A stretch of DNA of 64,000 bases from Comamonadaceae bacterium (GTDB lineage: Bacteria > Pseudomonadota > Gammaproteobacteria > Burkholderiales > Burkholderiaceae_C): contig JAIXUC010000033.1 of the NCBI GenBank assembly GCA_027483665.1, forward strand, positions 186,001 to 250,000. The letters are read 5' to 3'. Each line of letters opens with the position of its first letter. Positions within the stretch are counted from its first letter, which is position 1. Of this stretch, positions 53,579 through 61,915 are shown piece by piece. The notes beneath the pieces were generated by a model. It did no database searches, was not told the DNA's origin, and saw only the letters and a program-made list of their open reading frames with translations. The position numbers and the translations under genes were made by a program.

Positions 53579-54474
53579 GTGGCCACCTCCGCAGCGGTTG
53601 CGGCAGAGGCAAACTGCCGCGCTTGTGTCAGCGCGACCTCCACGCCGGGCACTCGGGCCAGCTCGTCCCAACCCAAGCAAGCTTGCCCGGCTGCTGGCCC
53701 GTCGATGACCCAATCGGCCGGCCAAGGTGCGACAACCGGGCTTCCTGCATGGCCCAGTTGCAGGTGCCGAGAGAGCTGGTTAGCCAAAAACAGCACGCGG
53801 TCCAGCGGTTCACTGTCAAGCGGCTCTTCGGCGTTCGGCACGGGGTGGTGCTGTCGAATGCAGCGCACCACCTCGGGCGGAAACTGCCAGCGCTCGGCCA
53901 GCAGGCCGCCGGCCACGGTGTGGTCGATGCCCATCAGCGAACGCTCGGCCTCCACCAGCGGCATCCCTTGGGTTTGGGCCAAGGACAAAGCTTGGCGGAA
54001 CTCGGTGCCCATGCCCTGCGCGAAGACGATCTTGCCGAAGTCGTGCAGCAGGCCCACCACGTAGGCGTCGTTGGCGTCAGCACCCGGCACGCGCTTGCAC
54101 AAGACGCGGGCCAACTCCGCCGTGGCCAGCGAGTGGGCCAGGTAGTCGGACACATCGAAACCCGCCTCGTTGCGTTCGGGCAACATGCCCGAGGCGGCAA
54201 AGGCCAGCGCCATGTTTTTGATGGTGTTGATGCCGAGCAAGGCCACGGCCTGATCCACTGCAGAAACCTTGCGTGGCAAAGCGTAGAAGGCCGAGTTGAT
54301 GACCTTCAGAAGCTTGATGGTCATGACCGGGTCACGCTCAATGGCGGCCACGATGTCGCGCGCTTCGCAGTCGACCCGGCGCGTCAGGCTGAGCACGGTT
54401 TGCACGCTCTTCGGAAAGGCCGGCATGCGCTCCACCACTTGGTTGAGGCGTGCAATCAGTTCTGTAGTTGCCAT
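53575..54474 (-). CDS. HDOD-domain signalling protein
   Basis: HDOD proteins are degenerate HD phosphohydrolase-like regulators, often in c-di-GMP and motility signalling. The 299-residue product has LPAFPKSVQTVL-like start (MPAFPKSVQTVLSLTRR), AAIERDPVMTIKLLKVINSAFYALPRKVSAVDQAVALLGINTIKN, which is the conserved HDOD core, and VVGLLHDFGKIVFAQ with HD in a position seen in the family. ERSLMGIDHTVAGGLLAERWQFPPEVV resembles the end of the HD domain. ATG 54474 fits; the extension to 54495 adds seven residues. The gene overlaps the MBL gene by four bases. Confidence 0.9.
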   Translation of the reverse strand: MATTELIARLNQVVERMPAFPKSVQTVLSLTRRVDCEARDIVAAIERDPVMTIKLLKVINSAFYALPRKVSAVDQAVALLGINTIKNMALAFAASGMLPERNEAGFDVSDYLAHSLATAELARVLCKRVPGADANDAYVVGLLHDFGKIVFAQGMGTEFRQALSLAQTQGMPLVEAERSLMGIDHTVAGGLLAERWQFPPEVVRCIRQHHPVPNAEEPLDSEPLDRVLFLANQLSRHLQLGHAGSPVVAPWPADWVIDGPAAGQACLGWDELARVPGVEVALTQARQFASAATAAEVAT

Positions 54475-54510
54475 GACGTGCTTATGCCCGCACAAAGCAC
54501 GAAGCGCAAG

Positions 54511-57021
54511 TCAGCCGCCACGGCGCAGGAGCGCAGCAGGGTTCAGGCGCATCTGTCCGAGTAGGTAGCGTGCAGCCAGCCCCAGGCTCACCACGCTGAC
54601 CGCGCATGCCGTGAGTACGCCGCTCCAGTACAGGCCCGCAGGGTTGATCTCGAGCCGCCAGACCAGGAGAGCCGTGGCCAACGCTGCGCCAGCAACGCTG
54701 GCAAAACCCGCCGTCACCAGAGCCAGAACCAGGTACTCCCACAGCAGCACGGCGCGCAGCGTGGACAGACGAGCACCCAGCGCGTGCATGACGGTGGCGT
54801 CATAAATCTGCCGGCTGCGGTTGGCAGCCACGACGCTGGCCAGCACCAGCAAACTGGCCGCCAGACAAACCCCCGCCACCAAGGCCAAGCCGCTGCTGGC
54901 ACGGCCCATGAGGGTTCGGGTTTCTTGCAACAGAGACTCGGTGCGCACGCTGGCGATGTTGGGTGCCACGGCTGCCAAGCGGTCCAGCGCCGCCAAGGCC
55001 TGGTCTGGCGGCATGTAGGCCGCGCCCACGTGGCGCGAGATGAAGGGGTCCAACACGCCGTCGCTGAAGATGGCCTCCAGCCACAAACGCGCTTGCAGGC
55101 GGCGTTGGCTGTAGATGGCGACCAATTGCGCATCCACCAAGGTGCCCAAGATGTCGAACTGCAGGCGGTCGCCCACTTGCAGACCCAGCTCGTCGGCCTC
55201 CCGGTCTTCCATGGCCACCAAGGGCGCGCCTCGGTGCGTGGCAGGCCACCAGGCACCTCGGGTGATGACGACGTCGTCGATGTTGCCCGAGCGGCTGCTC
55301 AGCTTGTGCTCGTCGCGCGCTTCCAGCACGCGCTCGTCGTCTGCGCTGTCGCGCAGTGCTTGGCCATTCACGCCGACCAGACGCCCCAGCACCAGCGGCG
55401 CGGTCTGCACTTGCTGCAGCCCGGGTGACTGCGCCATGACCGTGCGCAGCGTGTCGATTTGCTCGGTTTGAACGTCGTAGAAAACCAACGCTGGGGCTCG
55501 ATCCGGGACGGTTTCGTTGACCGTGCGCAGCAAGGCGGCCACCACCAAAGTGCAGGCCACCAACAAGGTGAGCGCCGCGCCCAGAGACAGCAAAGCAGCG
55601 CGCAGCGGTGAATGGCTTTGCTGCAAACCGGCCAAAGCCAGTTGCAAGGCCAGCGGCAGACGCTGTCCTGCGCCGGCCTGCAGATGAGCGGCCATACGGC
55701 GCAGGCCACGCACCACGCCTTCCAGCACCAGCAGCACGAAGGCCGTGGCCAGCACGAAGGCAGCGCCAAAACGCGGGTCTGGCAACACCGAGACCAGCAA
55801 GGCCAAGGCCCCCACCGACAGCGCCAGCGTACTCAGCCGCGCCCAAGGAGGCACCGCCAGCGGCACAGCCGCATCGCCCCGAAACAAGGTGGCGGGCGAC
55901 ACCGACAAGGCGCGCCCCAAAGCGGGCAATGAGAACGTCAGTGCGGTCAGCACACCGAAGGCAAACGCTACCAACGAGGGTTGCCACAGCGCCACCAGCA
56001 ACAGGCGCACCGGCAGGCGGTCTGCCGCCAACGCAGCGCCGCCCAAGGCCATGAGGTTGCCCACCAACACGCCAGCCAGACTGGCCAGCGTGGCCAGCAT
56101 CAACACCTGGCAAAGCACCAGCGCTGCCAGGCGACCATCGCGCAGGCCCAAAGCGCGCAGGGTGGCCAAGGTGCCCAGCTTGCCTTGAAGGTATGCCTGC
56201 ACGCTGTTGAACACGCCCATGCCGCCAATGAACAGCGCAGAAAAACCAATCAACAGCAGACCAGAACCAATCTGCCCCAAGACCTCTGCCGTGCGCTCGC
56301 TGCGCTCTTCAAACGTGCGCACCTCTGCGCCCAACTCGGGGAATGCCGCCACGAACGCGCTGCGCCAAAGGCGCGTTGGCTCTGCAGTGCGCACGCGGTA
56401 CTGGTAGTCCACACGGCTCAAGGGTTGCACCAGGCCGGTGGCTTGCAATGCCAGGTCGGACACCAGCACCGGCGCTGCGCCCCAATCGGCCTGCAAGCTG
56501 CGGTCGGGCTGGCGCGTGATGAGCGCGGTGACAGTGAGCGAGATTTGCCCCACGTCGACCCGGTTGCCCACGGCCAAGCCCAGGCGCTGCGCCAGGCTGG
56601 CGTCGACGGCCGCACCGAAGCGGCCTTGCGTTTCGGCCAGCGCGGCGGCCAGCGGCATGGCGGGCGACAGCGCGACCTCTCCGTAAAGCGGGTAGCGCTC
56701 GTCGGCGCTTTGCAACTCGATGAGCTGGGCGCGGCCATCCTCTGCGCGCAGCATGGTGCGCAGTTCGACCAAGCGCGACACCGTGCCGCGCGACTGCATC
56801 CAGGCCAGCACCTCTGGCGCGAGCACTTCTTGGCTGTCGACCTCCAGATCACCGCCAAACAACTGCCGCGCGTCGCTTTGCAAAGCGTCAGCCACTTGCC
56901 GGTACAGGCCGCCGCCCGCCGCCACCAAAGCCACGCCCAGCACCAGGCAGGCGCAAAAAATCCACAAGCTGCGGCCACTGGCGCGCAAGTCGCGCCAGGC
57001 CAGGTCAAGAAGAAAAGGCAT
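54511..57021 (-). CDS. ABC exporter permease, FtsX/YbbP-like
   Basis: The 836-residue protein is predicted to have about ten transmembrane helices in the YbbP layout: one helix near the N-terminus (LWIFCACLVLGVALVAAGGGLYR), a large periplasmic MacB-like domain, a bundle of helices (ALFIGGMGVFNSVQAYLQGKLGTLATLRALG with the FtsX signature), a second periplasmic domain, and a final FtsX bundle (SVVAANRSRQIYDATVMHALGARLSTLRAVLLWEYLV). It pairs with the ATPase encoded just upstream, whose 3' end it overlaps by 17 bases. YbbAP-type exporters are linked to lipoprotein, lipid or adhesin handling; the substrate here is unknown. Confidence 0.9.
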   Translation of the reverse strand: MPFLLDLAWRDLRASGRSLWIFCACLVLGVALVAAGGGLYRQVADALQSDARQLFGGDLEVDSQEVLAPEVLAWMQSRGTVSRLVELRTMLRAEDGRAQLIELQSADERYPLYGEVALSPAMPLAAALAETQGRFGAAVDASLAQRLGLAVGNRVDVGQISLTVTALITRQPDRSLQADWGAAPVLVSDLALQATGLVQPLSRVDYQYRVRTAEPTRLWRSAFVAAFPELGAEVRTFEERSERTAEVLGQIGSGLLLIGFSALFIGGMGVFNSVQAYLQGKLGTLATLRALGLRDGRLAALVLCQVLMLATLASLAGVLVGNLMALGGAALAADRLPVRLLLVALWQPSLVAFAFGVLTALTFSLPALGRALSVSPATLFRGDAAVPLAVPPWARLSTLALSVGALALLVSVLPDPRFGAAFVLATAFVLLVLEGVVRGLRRMAAHLQAGAGQRLPLALQLALAGLQQSHSPLRAALLSLGAALTLLVACTLVVAALLRTVNETVPDRAPALVFYDVQTEQIDTLRTVMAQSPGLQQVQTAPLVLGRLVGVNGQALRDSADDERVLEARDEHKLSSRSGNIDDVVITRGAWWPATHRGAPLVAMEDREADELGLQVGDRLQFDILGTLVDAQLVAIYSQRRLQARLWLEAIFSDGVLDPFISRHVGAAYMPPDQALAALDRLAAVAPNIASVRTESLLQETRTLMGRASSGLALVAGVCLAASLLVLASVVAANRSRQIYDATVMHALGARLSTLRAVLLWEYLVLALVTAGFASVAGAALATALLVWRLEINPAGLYWSGVLTACAVSVVSLGLAARYLLGQMRLNPAALLRRGG

Positions 57022-57763
57022 TCCCTGCTCGCTGATTCACTGAGGGGTTCGGTGCGCCCTGCGCACCCGCGGGTGCGGCGGTCACAGCCGCCAGCGCTGG
57101 GCGGGTTTCATGGAGCTGGCCATCGTGCAGCCGCAGCACGCGGTCACAGCGGGCGGCGAAATCCATGTCGTGCGTGACCAGCACCAGCGTGGTGCCGAGC
57201 TCTTGATTCAGCTCGAACAGCAGGTCGCGCACGGCAGCGGCGGTGTGGTCGTCCAAGTTGCCTGTGGGCTCGTCGGCCAAGAGCAAGGGCGGGCGGTGTA
57301 CCAAGGCCCGGGCGATGGCCACGCGCTGTTGTTCGCCGCCCGACATCTGGCTGGGCGCGTGGTGCACGCGGTCTGCCAAGCCCACGCGGGCCAACATCTG
57401 CCGGGCCCGCTCACGCGCGTTGGCAGCACCCGCCATTTGCAGCGGCAGCGCCACGTTGTCCAGCGCGTTCAGGCTGGGCAAGAGGTGAAAAGACTGAAAC
57501 ACGATGCCCATGCCGTCGCGGCGCAGGTCGGCCAAGCCGTCGCTGTCCAAAGCGCCCAAGTCCACCCCACGCAGACAAATCCGCCCTTGATTGGGTCGCT
57601 CAAGCCCGGCCAACAAGAGCAGCAAGGACGATTTACCGGAGCCCGACGGCCCGGCCACCGCCACACGCTCGCCAGCAGCGATGTGCAAGCTGACACCGCG
57701 CAAGACATCGACCTGGGTGTTGCCCAGCCGATAGGACATAGAGACATCTTCAACATCGATCAT
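57005..57763 (-). CDS. ABC transporter ATP-binding protein, YbbA/LolD-like
   Basis: The 252-residue ATPase has Walker A GPSGSGKS at 38-45, the Q-loop in [22 protein letters not shown], the signature [15 protein letters not shown], Walker [14 protein letters not shown], and the switch histidine in [16 protein letters not shown]. These features place it in the MacB/LolD/YbbA group that pairs with FtsX-type permeases. The ATG at 57763 fits the family start ([23 protein letters not shown]); the upstream in-frame extension to 57844 was rejected. The stop lies 17 bases inside the permease gene. Confidence 0.94.
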   Translation of the reverse strand: MIDVEDVSMSYRLGNTQVDVLRGVSLHIAAGERVAVAGPSGSGKSSLLLLLAGLERPNQGRICLRGVDLGALDSDGLADLRRDGMGIVFQSFHLLPSLNALDNVALPLQMAGAANARERARQMLARVGLADRVHHAPSQMSGGEQQRVAIARALVHRPPLLLADEPTGNLDDHTAAAVRDLLFELNQELGTTLVLVTHDMDFAARCDRVLRLHDGQLHETRPALAAVTAAPAGAQGAPNPSVNQRAGNAFSS

Positions 57764-58038
57764 GGACGGCCTGTTCCAGTAGGGCAGTTCGGACGTTCGA
57801 ACAGTTCGGGGCGCTAGGCACTGACTGGTGCCGCGGTTGACCAATCATTGGGCGCATCGGCTGGCATACAGCCAGCGTCACCAAGGCCCGATTTTGGCCT
57901 TCCATCTGAATCCAGCGCAGTGCCCGGGGCACCTTTGCCCTTGATGCGACGAGAGGGCGCCCGGGTGCGAACCCCACAGGGCGGGCCCAACCCAGCGCAT
58001 GACTGTTTCGTGACGCGACAGAGCCCTAGACTGCCCTC
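57764..58038. other. Divergent intergenic region with a cagttcgg direct repeat
   Basis: This 275-bp gap separates the ABC exporter (minus) from the VTT gene (plus). It holds two copies of cagttcgg (57784 and 57801 region) flanking the palindrome gttcgaac, about 20-45 bases upstream of the ATPase start codon. This may be an operator. No RNA gene or open reading frame was recognised in the rest. Confidence 0.35.
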
Positions 58039-58625
58039 ATGTCTTGGTCGCCCACCCACTTGTTGCGCCACGCCCGTCTGCTGGCGGTGGTGCTGTTCTT
58101 GGTGCTCTCCTGGGCAGCGGTCGAGGCGCTCGGGCTGCGTCAACAGCTGAATCTGATGTTTCTGCACGACCAGTTGCTCATGCACCCGGTGAGCGGGGTG
58201 CTGGTCTTCATCAGCCTGTTTGTTCTGGGCAACCTGATCCATCTGCCGGGCTTGATGTTTTTGGGGCAGCTGTGCTGGTGATGGGCCAGTTGCTGGGCGG
58301 GCTGGTCACTTATGCCGCAGCAGTGGTGTCTTGCTGCGTCACCTTCTGGCTCATTCGGGCGATAGGTGCCGATGCGCTGCGGCGCATGGACCAGCGCTTG
58401 CTGAACGCTTCGCTGAGGCGCCTGGACGCCCAGCCGATTCGCACCATGGCGCTGGCGCGCGTGTTGTTTCAGACGCTGCCCACCCTGAACTACGCATTGG
58501 CACTGTCGGGGATTGGCTTTCGGCCCTACCTGCTGGCGACCTTGATTGGCCTGCCGTTGCCGATTGCCCTGTATTGCCTGTTTTTTGGTGTGTTGGCCAA
58601 GTCCCTGGGAATCATCTGGGTCTGA
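58039..58625 (+). pseudogene. VTT/DedA-like membrane protein with a -1 frameshift
   Basis: The first 80 codons (58039-58281) encode LLAVVLFLVLSWAAVEALGL and then a start of the VTT domain (HPVSGVLVFISLFVLGNLIHLPGLMF), but the frame stops at TGA 58279. The rest of the domain is in the frame two bases further on: AAVLVMGQLLGGLVTYAAAVVSCCVTFWLIRAIG, ALARVLFQTLPTLNYALALSGI and a final helix to the stop at 58625. One extra base in the tttttgggg run at 58258-58266 would join both parts into one protein of about 195 residues. It is either a recent disruption, a sequencing error in the homopolymer, or a slippage-dependent gene. Confidence 0.75.
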
Positions 58626-58731
58626 ACTGATCGGGCCTTTTTGCAGGGCTTGGCCAGGCTTTTGCCGCTGGCGGCATAAGGCACGGGCGGTGCGGCTGTA
58701 AGGACTGGGCACATGGGCCGACTCTTGGTTC

Positions 58732-59259
58732 ATGTCCCACACCCACGAGCCCGCCATGCCACATCCCTTGCGCCACTTACGGGGGCCTCGCGTCCTGATC
58801 GGTGCCTTATCGCTCTTCATCGCGGTCATCTTCATTCAGTCGCTGTTCTTCAAGTTCAGCAACTCGCCTGAAACCCAATACATCTTCGGCACGCTAGAGG
58901 CTTGGGGCGCCAGCCTGGGCTTTTCCGGCCTGTTTGTCCCCACAGGCATCTTCAGCCAGTACGTGGTGGGCAGTGCTGAGTTGTTGGCCTCGCTGCTGCT
59001 GTTGGCTGGCCTTGTCACCCAGCGGCCTCAGCTGCAGGCCAGCGGCGCGCTGCTGGCATTGGGGGTGATCAGCGGCGCCATCTTCTTTCACCTGTTCACG
59101 CCTTTGGGCATTGAGGTGCGCAACACCGACGGCAGCTTGGACGGCGGCGAGTTGTTTGCGCTGGCGTGCGGTGTGTGGCTGTCGGCCGCGGGTATCTGGG
59201 TAGTGCTGGCGCGCAGCCTGCCGGGCGGGCTGCTGGGCTTGCTGCGGCGGCCCTCATGA
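58732..59259 (+). CDS. DoxX-like membrane protein
   Basis: The 175-residue product has four predicted membrane helices: VLIGALSLFIAVIFIQSLFFKF, YVVGSAELLASLLLLAGLVTQ, ASGALLALGVISGAIFFHLF, and LFALACGVWLSAAGIWVVLA. The order and a QSLFFKF-SNSPET motif after helix 1 resemble the DoxX/DUF417-like family. The loop TPLGIEVRNTDGSLDGGELF is a recognisable feature of close homologues. Met9 (58756) is a possible alternative start. The gene overlaps the DinB-like gene by four bases (ATGA 59256-59259). Confidence 0.8.
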   Translation: MSHTHEPAMPHPLRHLRGPRVLIGALSLFIAVIFIQSLFFKFSNSPETQYIFGTLEAWGASLGFSGLFVPTGIFSQYVVGSAELLASLLLLAGLVTQRPQLQASGALLALGVISGAIFFHLFTPLGIEVRNTDGSLDGGELFALACGVWLSAAGIWVVLARSLPGGLLGLLRRPS

Positions 59260-59831
59260 CATCGGCCCCTGCCCATTGGGCTGCTGCCATGCACCAGATC
59301 GACGACACGCGGGCCTTGTTGGCGCAGCTGCGTGGCATTTTGCAAACGCTGGCTCCAGCTGACCACGCCCGCGTCTTGCCGGATTTGCACCCCAGCAGCG
59401 TGGGCCAGCACGTGCGCCACGTGCTTGACCACTATCAGGCGCTGGTTGGAGCCACACAGGGTTACGTTGACTACAACCAACGCCAGCGAGATCTTCCCCT
59501 GGAAGCCGACGTGGCACTGGCCATACAGGCGGTCGAGCGGCTGTCAGACGCGCTCGATGACCTTCGGGATGGCCCGGTGCAGGTGAGGGTCGATGCCTGC
59601 CAAGAAGAACAGGCCGCCGAGTGGGTCAGCTCCAGCATGGCCAGGGAACTGGCCTTCGCCGACAGCCATGCCGTGCACCATTTCGCGGTGATGCGCTTCT
59701 TGTTGCAAGCCATGGGGCAGGCGCTGCCAGCAGATTTCGGCGTGGCCGCCTCCACGCTGGCCTACCGCCTGCGGCAACAAGGTGCTGCCGCAGGGCGACC
59801 CGAGTCGGCGGCTGTCAGCTCGGCGCGCTGA
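59256..59831 (+). CDS. DinB/YfiT-superfamily four-helix protein
   Basis: The 191-residue product is helical and soluble. It has the DinB-like histidine pattern: VGQHVRHVLDHYQALV near residue 50 and FADSHAVHHFAVMRFLL near residue 135, which could form a metal site. YVDYNQRQRDLPLE is a conserved stretch between them. The superfamily includes thiol-dependent transferases and stress-induced proteins; the specific activity is unknown. Its ATG overlaps the DoxX-like stop. DoxX-like and DinB-like neighbours are often linked to thiol or redox stress, but this is context only. Confidence 0.82.
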   Translation: MTSAPAHWAAAMHQIDDTRALLAQLRGILQTLAPADHARVLPDLHPSSVGQHVRHVLDHYQALVGATQGYVDYNQRQRDLPLEADVALAIQAVERLSDALDDLRDGPVQVRVDACQEEQAAEWVSSSMARELAFADSHAVHHFAVMRFLLQAMGQALPADFGVAASTLAYRLRQQGAAAGRPESAAVSSAR

Positions 59832-59889
59832 TCCAGGCTTTTGCCCCCTCCTCCAACGCAGCTCCACAACCCTTCAAAGGATCAAGAAC

Positions 59890-60360
59890 ATGATGCGAAG
59901 ACAAGCACTTCGATGGCTCGGCCTTGGCTCTGCTGGCGCTTTGGCCGCCCTTGCCAGCGCCAATGCCCAAGCAGCAGAGCCGCCCATCTACACCGGCTGG
60001 TTCAACAAGGTGGCGGTGAGCGGCCACGACCCGGTGGCCTACTTCACACAGGGCAAGCCCGTCAAAGGCGACCCCCAATTCACCACCGTCTACCAAGGCG
60101 TGTCCTGGCACTTTTCTTCGGCGCAGAACCGAGACCTGTTCGTGGCCGACCCCGCTCGCTACGCACCACAGTTCGGCGGCTATTGCGCGTGGGCTGTGGC
60201 CGAGGGCAAAACCGCCTCGGCAGACCCCAAGTACTGGCGCATCGTCGACGGCAAGCTCTATCTGAACTACGACGCTGACGTACAGAAGAAGTGGGAGCAA
60301 GACGTGCCAGGCTTCATCAGCCGGGCTACCGGCAACTGGCCCAAGGTGCTCGGGCGCTGA
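59890..60360 (+). CDS. YHS-domain exported protein
   Basis: The 156-residue product begins MMRRQALRWLGLGSAGALAA and ends its signal near ANAQAAEPP. The RR pair plus hydrophobic stretch fits either a Sec or a Tat signal. The mature protein is a YHS domain: VAVSGHDPVAYFTQGKPVKG, then YQGVSWHFSSAQNRDLFVADPARYAPQFGGYCAWAV. YHS domains occur in metal-handling proteins, so a copper or heavy-metal role is possible. It is complete and follows the DinB-like gene by 58 bases. Confidence 0.9.
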   Translation: MMRRQALRWLGLGSAGALAALASANAQAAEPPIYTGWFNKVAVSGHDPVAYFTQGKPVKGDPQFTTVYQGVSWHFSSAQNRDLFVADPARYAPQFGGYCAWAVAEGKTASADPKYWRIVDGKLYLNYDADVQKKWEQDVPGFISRATGNWPKVLGR

Positions 60361-60392
60361 AGCGGCATCGGGTCTAAAACGGCACGACTTAG

Positions 60393-61256
60393 ATGCGCCG
60401 CTCGACCACACAACGCTTGCGCACCGAGGCCGTTCGCTCGCCCGGACCCCTGTGGAGCGCTTGGGCTGTGGTCTTGGCAACCATGGGCTGTGCGCCAGCC
60501 GGACCGCAGGCCGATGCCGGTTTGGCCCAGGCCCTGCGACAGACGCTGCCGCAGGCCGCAGCGGGCGGCACTTTGAGCTACCTCGCTGGCGGTGACCCCC
60601 AAGGCCAGACCATCATCTTGGTGCACGGCACACCCGGCTCGGCCGAAGGCTGGCTGGACTATGTGAGCAGGCCACCCGCGGGCAGCTACGTCGTGGCGCT
60701 GGATCGTCCGGGTTTTGGCGAAAGCGGCCCAGGCCATCCGGTGCCTGGCCTGCAAGCCCAGGCCGATGCGGTGCGTGCCTTGATGAACCAAACCACACGG
60801 CCCGTGGTCTTGCTGGGGCACTCCTTGGGTGGGCCGGTCGTGGCCGCGGTGGCCGCACTTGAGCCACAACGCGTGGCTGCCGTGGTGCTGCTGGCCGCGT
60901 CCATGGATCCCAGCCTCGAGACCGTCCACCCGATGCAGCGTGTGGGCCAGTGGCCAGTGGTGCGCCAGTTGCTGCCGCAAACCCTGCGCCACGCCAACGA
61001 GGAGCTTCTGGCCCTGCGCGAGGAACTGCAGGCGCAGCAGACGGTGCTGGGCCGCGTGCGCGCGCCAGTGCTCATCGTGCACGGTACAGCCGACGACCTG
61101 GTACCCGTGGCCAATGTGCCTTACATGCAGGCGCGGCTGACAGGCGCCCGCTGCGTGCAAACCCGCTTGCTTGAGGGGCACAACCACTTTCTGCCTTGGA
61201 ACGCCGAACCGCTGGTGCGCGAGGCGCTGGCCTGGGCCTTGGCACCGCCATGCTGA
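60393..61256 (+). CDS. Alpha/beta hydrolase
   Basis: The 287-residue protein has a hydrophobic N-terminal stretch (AWAVVLATMGCAPAG near residue 30) that may be a signal or lipoprotein anchor; the lipobox is not canonical. The hydrolase fold shows HGTPGSAEGW with the oxyanion region, the nucleophile Ser144 in GHSLGGPVV, the acid in TADDLVPVANVPY near residue 233, and the histidine in LLEGHNHFLPW near residue 268. The substrate is unknown. Its stop overlaps the start of the VTT gene by seven bases. Confidence 0.88.
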   Translation: MRRSTTQRLRTEAVRSPGPLWSAWAVVLATMGCAPAGPQADAGLAQALRQTLPQAAAGGTLSYLAGGDPQGQTIILVHGTPGSAEGWLDYVSRPPAGSYVVALDRPGFGESGPGHPVPGLQAQADAVRALMNQTTRPVVLLGHSLGGPVVAAVAALEPQRVAAVVLLAASMDPSLETVHPMQRVGQWPVVRQLLPQTLRHANEELLALREELQAQQTVLGRVRAPVLIVHGTADDLVPVANVPYMQARLTGARCVQTRLLEGHNHFLPWNAEPLVREALAWALAPPC

Positions 61257-61915
61257 GTGAACTGTCCGCGTTTTGGAGCGCTGCGCTGCACGGCGCGGCA
61301 CAGCCTTGGGTGATGGCGCTGGTGCTGGCGCTGACCACCTTGCTGCTCGAAGACGTGGCCATTGCCGCTGGTGCTGCGCTGGCAGCCATGGGCAGCGTGT
61401 CTTGGCCCTTGGCCTTCTTCGCCGTGGCGGGTGGCATCGCTTTTGGCGACTTGCTGTTGTATGCCGCAGGCGCCTGGGGTCAACGCTGGCCCAGGTTTCA
61501 CCGCTACAGCGCGGGCGAGCGCGCGCAGCACATGCGCCTGCGACTATTGGCCGACCTGCCCAGCGCCGTGCTGCTGGCACGGGTGGTCCCGGGCTTGCGT
61601 CTGCTCACCTACACCGCTTGCGGCCTGCTTCGCGTGCCTTTGTGGCGCTTCACGGCGTGGGTTGTGCTGGCCGTCAGCTTGTGGACAGCAGGCTTGTTTT
61701 GGTTCAGCGCTTGGCTGGGCCAGTGGATATCACAGGCCTTGGGCTGGCCAGTGTCTGTGGCGGTGGCCGCGCCCATCTTGGTGCTGGCCTTGCTGACTGC
61801 TCTCGCCAGACGCCTGTGGCGAAGCGCACCGCCTGTCGACACCGCAACACAGACAACGCCCCACCGGCCCACTATCCCGACCCATCAAACACCCCGAGGC
61901 CCTGGCCCCACATGA
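61250..61915 (+). CDS. DedA/VTT-family membrane protein
   Basis: The 221-residue product is an intact VTT-domain protein. It has LEDVAIAAGAALAAMGSVSWPLAFFAVAGGIAFGDLLLYAAGAWGQRW with the re-entrant helix and the conserved E and GD residues, then LARVVPGLRLLTYTACGLLRVPLWRFTAW with the conserved R and G. Two to three helices follow. DedA proteins have been linked to undecaprenyl phosphate and phospholipid translocation. The C-terminal 25 residues are Pro/Thr-rich. The gene overlaps the alpha/beta hydrolase (61250-61256) and the ATP-grasp gene (ATGA 61912-61915), so the three are translationally linked. Confidence 0.9.
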   Translation: MLSELSAFWSAALHGAAQPWVMALVLALTTLLLEDVAIAAGAALAAMGSVSWPLAFFAVAGGIAFGDLLLYAAGAWGQRWPRFHRYSAGERAQHMRLRLLADLPSAVLLARVVPGLRLLTYTACGLLRVPLWRFTAWVVLAVSLWTAGLFWFSAWLGQWISQALGWPVSVAVAAPILVLALLTALARRLWRSAPPVDTATQTTPHRPTIPTHQTPRGPGPT

